From: Novosphingobium sp. B1
GTDB lineage: Bacteria > Pseudomonadota > Alphaproteobacteria > Sphingomonadales > Sphingomonadaceae
Direction: 5' to 3'
Assembly (NCBI RefSeq): GCF_900176395.1
Contig: NZ_FWXL01000007.1
Location: forward strand, 171,533-235,532
DNA length: 64,000 nucleotides
The translations under genes and the position numbers were made by a program. This document shows positions 59,582-64,000 of this stretch, one piece after another. The notes below the pieces were generated by a model that saw only the letters and a program-made list of their open reading frames with translations, ran no database searches and had not been told where the DNA came from. Positions within the stretch are counted from its first letter, which is position 1. Each line of letters opens with the position of its first letter.

Positions 59582-60610
59582 ATGCCCGGCCCTCTTCTCA
59601 GGACTCTTCGGGGTGAAAATCTTTCCCGCCGGCCGATCTGGCTGATGCGCCAGGCCGGGCGCTACCTGCCCGAATATCGCGAACTTCGCGCCGAGAAGGG
59701 CGGTTTCCTCGCGCTGGTCTATGACACGGATGCCGCGGCCGAGATCACCGTGCAGCCCCTGCGCCGCTTCGGTTTCGACGGCGCGATCCTGTTCTCCGAC
59801 ATCCTGATCGTACCTTATGCGATGGGTCAGGATCTCAAGTTCCTTGCCGGTGAAGGGCCGCACCTTTCGCCCCGCCTGCTCGATGCAACGCTGGAAAGCC
59901 TTGTCGCGGTGCCTGAGCGCCTTTCGCCGATCTACGAGACCGTGGCCAAGGTGAAGGCGCAGATCAGCCCTGAAACGACGCTGCTGGGCTTTGCCGGAAG
60001 CCCATGGACAGTTGCCACCTACATGGTGGCCGGTGAAGGCAGCCGCGATCACCATGACACGCGCGCCTTGGCCTATCGCGATCCGGGCGCATTCCAGGCA
60101 ATCATCGATGCGATCACGCACGTGACCATCGAATACCTTTCTGGCCAGGTCGAGGCGGGTGCCGAAGGCCTGCAACTGTTCGATTCATGGTCGGGCAGCC
60201 TTGCGCCTGCCGAATTCGAACGCTGGGTCATTGCCCCTAACGCGAAGATCGCAGCCGAGATGCAGCGCCGCTACCCGCATGTGCCCGTGATCGGCTTCCC
60301 CAAGGGCGCGGGCGAAAAGCTTGCCGCCTATGCCCGCGAAACCGGCGTGAACGCGGTTGGCGTCGACGAGACGATCGACCCGCTGTGGGCCGCGCGCGAG
60401 ATGCCCGCAGGCATGCCGGTGCAGGGCAATCTCGATCCGCTGCTGCTGCTGGCCGGCGGTCCGGAGCTGGAAAGGCAGACCATCCGCATGCTTGAGGCCT
60501 TTGCCGACCGCCCGCACGTGTTCAACCTCGGCCACGGCATCGGCCAGTTCACCCCGATCGAGAACGTCGAGGCGCTGCTCGGGATCGTTCGGGGCTGGTC
60601 GCGGGACTGA
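59582..60610 (+). CDS. hemE: Uroporphyrinogen decarboxylase HemE
   Basis: Decarboxylates uroporphyrinogen III to coproporphyrinogen III in haem synthesis. The length is 342 residues from MPGPLLRTLRGENLS. 'RRPIWLMRQAGRYLPEYRELR' (17-37) contains the substrate arginines, 'DGAILFSDILIVPYAMG' carries the catalytic aspartate and 'GFAGSPWTVATYMVAGEGS' follows. 'NLGHGIGQFTPIENVEAL' near the end is characteristic. It is the first rightward gene from the origin. An upstream in-frame start at 59438 falls inside the origin and is not favoured. Confidence 0.96.
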   Translation: MPGPLLRTLRGENLSRRPIWLMRQAGRYLPEYRELRAEKGGFLALVYDTDAAAEITVQPLRRFGFDGAILFSDILIVPYAMGQDLKFLAGEGPHLSPRLLDATLESLVAVPERLSPIYETVAKVKAQISPETTLLGFAGSPWTVATYMVAGEGSRDHHDTRALAYRDPGAFQAIIDAITHVTIEYLSGQVEAGAEGLQLFDSWSGSLAPAEFERWVIAPNAKIAAEMQRRYPHVPVIGFPKGAGEKLAAYARETGVNAVGVDETIDPLWAAREMPAGMPVQGNLDPLLLLAGGPELERQTIRMLEAFADRPHVFNLGHGIGQFTPIENVEALLGIVRGWSRD

Positions 60611-60690
60611 TCCTTTTCGGGCACTTGCAAACCACGGTTTCCGCGCCGAAATAGCCCCTCGGGGCGCACTGGCAGGCGGAGCCACAACAG

Positions 60691-61134
60691 ATGCAGCAGG
60701 TATTGGCGATGCTCTATCTCTGGCTCAAGGCGGGCCATGTCATCTTCGTGATCTTCTGGATGGCGGGCCTGTTCATGCTGCCGCGCTTCTTCGTCTATCA
60801 CCAGGAAGCGCCCGAAGGCTCGCCCGAGAATGCGATCTGGGTCGATCGCGAGGGCAAGCTGATGAAGATCATCATGTGGCCGGCGCTGGTGGTGGTCTGG
60901 GTGCTCGGCCTGCTGCTGGCCGTGGATATCGGCGCATTCGCCCAAGGGTGGTTCCACCTCAAGCTGGCTGCCGTGCTGGTGCTGACCGCCTACCACTTCT
61001 GGCTGGCGAACTACGCGCAGCAACTTGCCCAGGGCGTGAGGAAGCTTTCGGGCAAGAAGCTGCGCATGCTCAACGAGATCCCCGGCGTCGCTGCCGCGGT
61101 GATCGTCATCATGGTGATCGTGAAGCCGTTCTAG
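60691..61134 (+). CDS. hemJ: Protoporphyrinogen IX oxidase HemJ
   Basis: A four-helix membrane protein of 147 residues that oxidises protoporphyrinogen IX, the step before haem formation. The hallmark 'KAGHVIFVIFWMAGLFMLPRFFVYH' (13-37, read in parts) has the conserved haem-binding histidine and the arginine, and 'FHLKLAAVLVLTAYHFWLANY' supplies the second conserved His region. The 'MKIIMWPALVVVWVLGLLLA' helix lies between. It is 80 bases after hemE and probably shares its transcript. Confidence 0.93.
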   Translation: MQQVLAMLYLWLKAGHVIFVIFWMAGLFMLPRFFVYHQEAPEGSPENAIWVDREGKLMKIIMWPALVVVWVLGLLLAVDIGAFAQGWFHLKLAAVLVLTAYHFWLANYAQQLAQGVRKLSGKKLRMLNEIPGVAAAVIVIMVIVKPF

Positions 61135-61289
61135 CCGCGCAAGGTCCGCAAGCCATCGCGCATGGCGTTGCGGACAATCCGCATCGGCGAACGTGGCAGG
61201 TGCTTCCACTGCGAGCCCCAGGCGTTGGCCGGAGCATCGTGTGCCTGCGGGCGGGGAAAGGCGCTACTGCGCCGCGGCAGTCTGATCAT
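61131..61289 (-). CDS. Possible small basic protein, antisense between hemJ and rho
   Basis: A 52-residue reading frame starting MIRLPRRSSAFPRPQAH and ending 'RIVRNAMRDGLRTLRG', rich in Arg and Pro. The ATG at 61289 is preceded by GAGAGGA at a good seven-base spacing. Its stop codon overlaps the hemJ stop (CTAG, 4-base convergent overlap). No family is recognised. If it is not real, 61135-61504 is a 370-base untranslated gap that would hold the rho promoter and leader; nothing else was identified in it. Confidence 0.42.
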   Translation of the reverse strand: MIRLPRRSSAFPRPQAHDAPANAWGSQWKHLPRSPMRIVRNAMRDGLRTLRG

Positions 61290-61504
61290 GGTAATGTCCT
61301 CTCGTACTGACCGGTTTTTCCGGTTTGATGCGAGGAGGATACCACCCCCCTGGCCTGATCCACAATTGACTATCGCCCGCCCGAGGCATATCTGCGGGCG
61401 AACCGGAAGATCGATGCGCTGCCACAGATGCAGCCGCCCTCTTGCTTTCTCCAAGCCCGTCAGAGGTTTCCGGCTATCTACCCAACCCTTTGGAAAACCA
61501 TCAA

Positions 61505-62761
<1,257 letters not shown>

Positions 62762-62785
62762 AATTGTCGATCGGAAAAACAGGAG

Positions 62786-62810
62786 AGCCCGGAGAAATCC
62801 GGGCTTTCTT
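62786..62810 (+). terminator. Terminator after rho
   Basis: AGCCCGGA and TCCGGGCT form a perfect 8-bp stem with a GAAA tetraloop, followed by TTCTTGCGTTT. It lies 24 bases after the rho stop. Confidence 0.82.
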
Positions 62811-62885
62811 GCGTTTGGCGTGGCTAGGTTGTGAACTCATAAAGCGGGCGCGGTTGGCAGCGCCGGGGCTGGCAGCTACGCTCTG

Positions 62886-63158
62886 ATGATGAGTGATCCG
62901 ACCGGTAGTTCTCTTGCAGATTTGTCCGCCTTCCTTCTTCGGCTTGAGGAGGCGCGCATCCACTTCACGCTGACGTCAGTTCGTGAAGGTGCGGTCATGG
63001 TGCAGGTGGCGGTGCCCGGCGAGCGGTGGGAGGTGGAGTTCTTCCCCGACCACACGCCGGAGATTGAGATTTTTCGTTGCGACGGCAGCATCAGGGACGC
63101 CAGCCTGCTGGAACGGCTCTTCTCCGAGCATGGAGATTATGATTCAGCGTCGGCATGA
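62886..63158 (+). CDS. Small conserved-looking hypothetical protein next to an IS element
   Basis: A 90-residue acidic protein beginning MMSDPTGSSLADLSAFLLRL. The middle, 'EEARIHFTLTSVREGAVMVQVAVPGERWEVEFFPDHTPEIEIFRCDG' (seen in parts), predicts an alpha-beta sheet fold that I have seen described only as hypothetical in diverse bacteria. No function can be given. Its stop codon overlaps the start codon of the transposase gene (ATGA at 63155-63158), so it is either cut or joined to the element at that point, or travels with it. Its base composition is not obviously different from the neighbours. Confidence 0.65.
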   Translation: MMSDPTGSSLADLSAFLLRLEEARIHFTLTSVREGAVMVQVAVPGERWEVEFFPDHTPEIEIFRCDGSIRDASLLERLFSEHGDYDSASA

Positions 63159-63914
63159 GCCGATATGATCTGACCGACTTCGAATGGCGCGTTATCGAGC
63201 CGCTGCTGCCCAACAAATCCAGAGGCGTGCCGCGCGTAGATGATAGTCGCGTGCTGAACGGCATCTTCTGGGTGCTGCGTTCCGGTGCGCCGTGGCGCGA
63301 TCTACCGGAACGTTATGGCCCACGCACGACTTGCTACAACCGCTTCGTGCGATGGCGAAAAGCCGGGTTATGGGACCGGATGATGGATGCCATCACTGCC
63401 GCTCATGAGGGCGACATCCAGATGATCGACAGCACTTCCGTTCGCGCTCATCAGCAGGCCGCAACGGCAAAAAGGGGGATCGAGATCATTGTCTCGGTCG
63501 CTCCAGAGGCGGCCTCACGACCAAAATCCACGCGGTCGTCGATGCACAAGGCCTCCCGATCCGACTAAGCCTGACCGCCGGTCAGACGCATGATGGGCAA
63601 ATCGCCGATACGCTACTCAACCACCTTGGACCGCACACCATCGTGCTGGCCGACAAGGCCTATGACGCTGACCGCATCCGTGGCCTGATCGAGGAGCAGG
63701 GAGCCACGGCGAATATACCGGCCAAATCCAATCGGAAATGGAAACCCTGCTTGAGCAAGCGCCTTTATCGCGAGCGCAACCTTATCGAGCGGTTCTTCTC
63801 CAAGCTGAAGCACTTCCGTCGCGTCGCTACCCGTTACGACAAACTCGCTGCCAACTTCCTCGCCATGGTCCAACTCGCCTCAATGCGCCTGTGGCTGCGC
63901 GCTTATGAGTCATC
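63155..63914 (+). CDS. IS5-family transposase, two frames joined by a slippery-site -1 frameshift
   Basis: The first frame (63155-63568) encodes 'MSRYDLTDFEWRVIEPLLPNKSRG', 'GIFWVLRSGAPWRDLPERYGP' and the first catalytic aspartate in 'IQMIDSTSVRAHQQAATAK'. The second frame takes over at the slippery run AAAAAGGGGG (63469-63478). A -1 shift continues 'KKGDRDHCLGRSRGGLTTKIHAVVDAQGLPIRLSL', then 'LADKAYDADRIRGL' (second D) and 'LIERFFSKLKHFRRVATRYDKLA' (catalytic E). The fused DDE transposase would be about 253 residues. Frameshifting is a known control device in this IS group; a simple inactivating mutation is less likely because both halves remain conserved. Confidence 0.85.
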
Positions 63915-63994
63915 GTGTAATTGCGGCTGCTTCCCTCGGGCCTTGGTTGAGGCGCACACTTCTGGTTGTCGAATCCTGAAGGAAGGAAGCAGCC

Positions 63995-64000
63995 ATGAAG
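63995..64000 (+). CDS. Possible start of a further gene at the window edge
   Basis: ATGAAG at the last six bases is preceded by GAAGGAAGGAAG, a good ribosome-binding site. Only two codons are visible, so nothing can be said about the product. The context (insertion-sequence DNA) suggests another transposase gene. Confidence 0.35.

Larger units (their letters stand above)
63155..64000 (+). mobile_element. IS5-family insertion sequence (ends not resolved), probably disrupted at its 3' end
   Basis: The transposase at 63155-63915 identifies an IS5-type element (IS427/IS6501-like). Terminal inverted repeats could not be recognised, and the left end is unclear because the transposase ATG overlaps the preceding gene. 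After the usual C-terminal 'MRLWLRAYES' the frame stays open to the window edge instead of stopping. A new ribosome-binding site and ATG appear at 63981-63997, hinting at a second element inserted near 63915. A 10-bp inverted pair, GGCTGCTTCC 63925-63934 and GGAAGCAGCC 63985-63994, lies in this tail. Confidence 0.72.

Overview
This 64 kb window is high-GC bacterial chromosome. It fits an alphaproteobacterium of the sphingomonad group, with Novosphingobium as the closest guess. The evidence is the gene set (TrcR/DUF1013, an RcdA/DUF1465 family protein, bactofilin, DUF465/DUF1192 small proteins, group II truncated haemoglobin), the alphaproteobacterial cluster proA-nadD-rsfS-rlmH-envC-ctpA, and the classic alphaproteobacterial origin neighbourhood (DUF299 regulator / hemE, with maf-aroE-coaE-dnaQ on one side and hemJ-rho on the other). 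Genus assignment is inference. Almost all of the window is housekeeping chromosome; the only clear mobile DNA is an IS5-type element at the right end.

Layout. 1-5302: minus-strand operon for proline and NAD synthesis, ribosome factors and two cell-envelope hydrolase-type proteins (ctpA runs off the left edge). 5303-7110: a promoter region packed with GANTC sites, then an M23 endopeptidase plus bactofilin pair. 7239-7943: trcR between two similar terminators. 8018-18444: quinone oxidoreductase, clpA, EF-hand lipoprotein, a second M23 protein, hemB, acetyltransferase, gamma-carbonic anhydrase and small conserved genes. 18477-21810: truncated haemoglobin and a ligase/exonuclease DNA-repair pair, preceded by five 11-bp-phased repeats. 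22022-29570: ftsH, tilS, cpoB, rodZ and ptsP. 29753-40025: small cell-cycle-type proteins, a metallo-hydrolase, nadA, Old Yellow Enzyme, CoA-ester lyase, lipB and a phospholipid-methyltransferase-like protein. 40160-47369: transporter, flippase and an inositol module. 47423-55528: rpe, heparinase-like protein, purH, cell-wall hydrolase, ptsN and hpf. 55597-62761: the replication-origin neighbourhood. 62886-64000: a small unknown gene and insertion-sequence DNA.

The two most noteworthy systems are (i) the probable chromosomal origin oriC at 59228-59581. It has at least five DnaA-box-like NNNNCCACA sites, an AT-rich segment and eight GANTC (CcrM-type) methylation sites, and genes on both sides point away from it for several kilobases. 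(ii) An inositol-phosphate/CDP-inositol module at 43053-47369: inositol-3-phosphate synthase, a stand-alone CTP:inositol-phosphate cytidylyltransferase-like enzyme, and two CDP-alcohol phosphotransferases, one carrying a degenerate nucleotidyltransferase domain. A polysaccharide-type flippase lies next to it. Together these suggest synthesis of an inositol-containing phospholipid, phosphosphingolipid or polyol phosphodiester.

Other points of interest are a GANTC-rich tandem-repeat promoter before the M23-bactofilin operon, a strong hairpin that would mask the nadA ribosome-binding site, tilS without any ATG/GTG/TTG start ahead of its ATP motif, a magnesium-type HemB lacking the zinc cysteines, and an IS5 transposase split by a slippery-site frameshift whose 3' end appears to be interrupted by another element.
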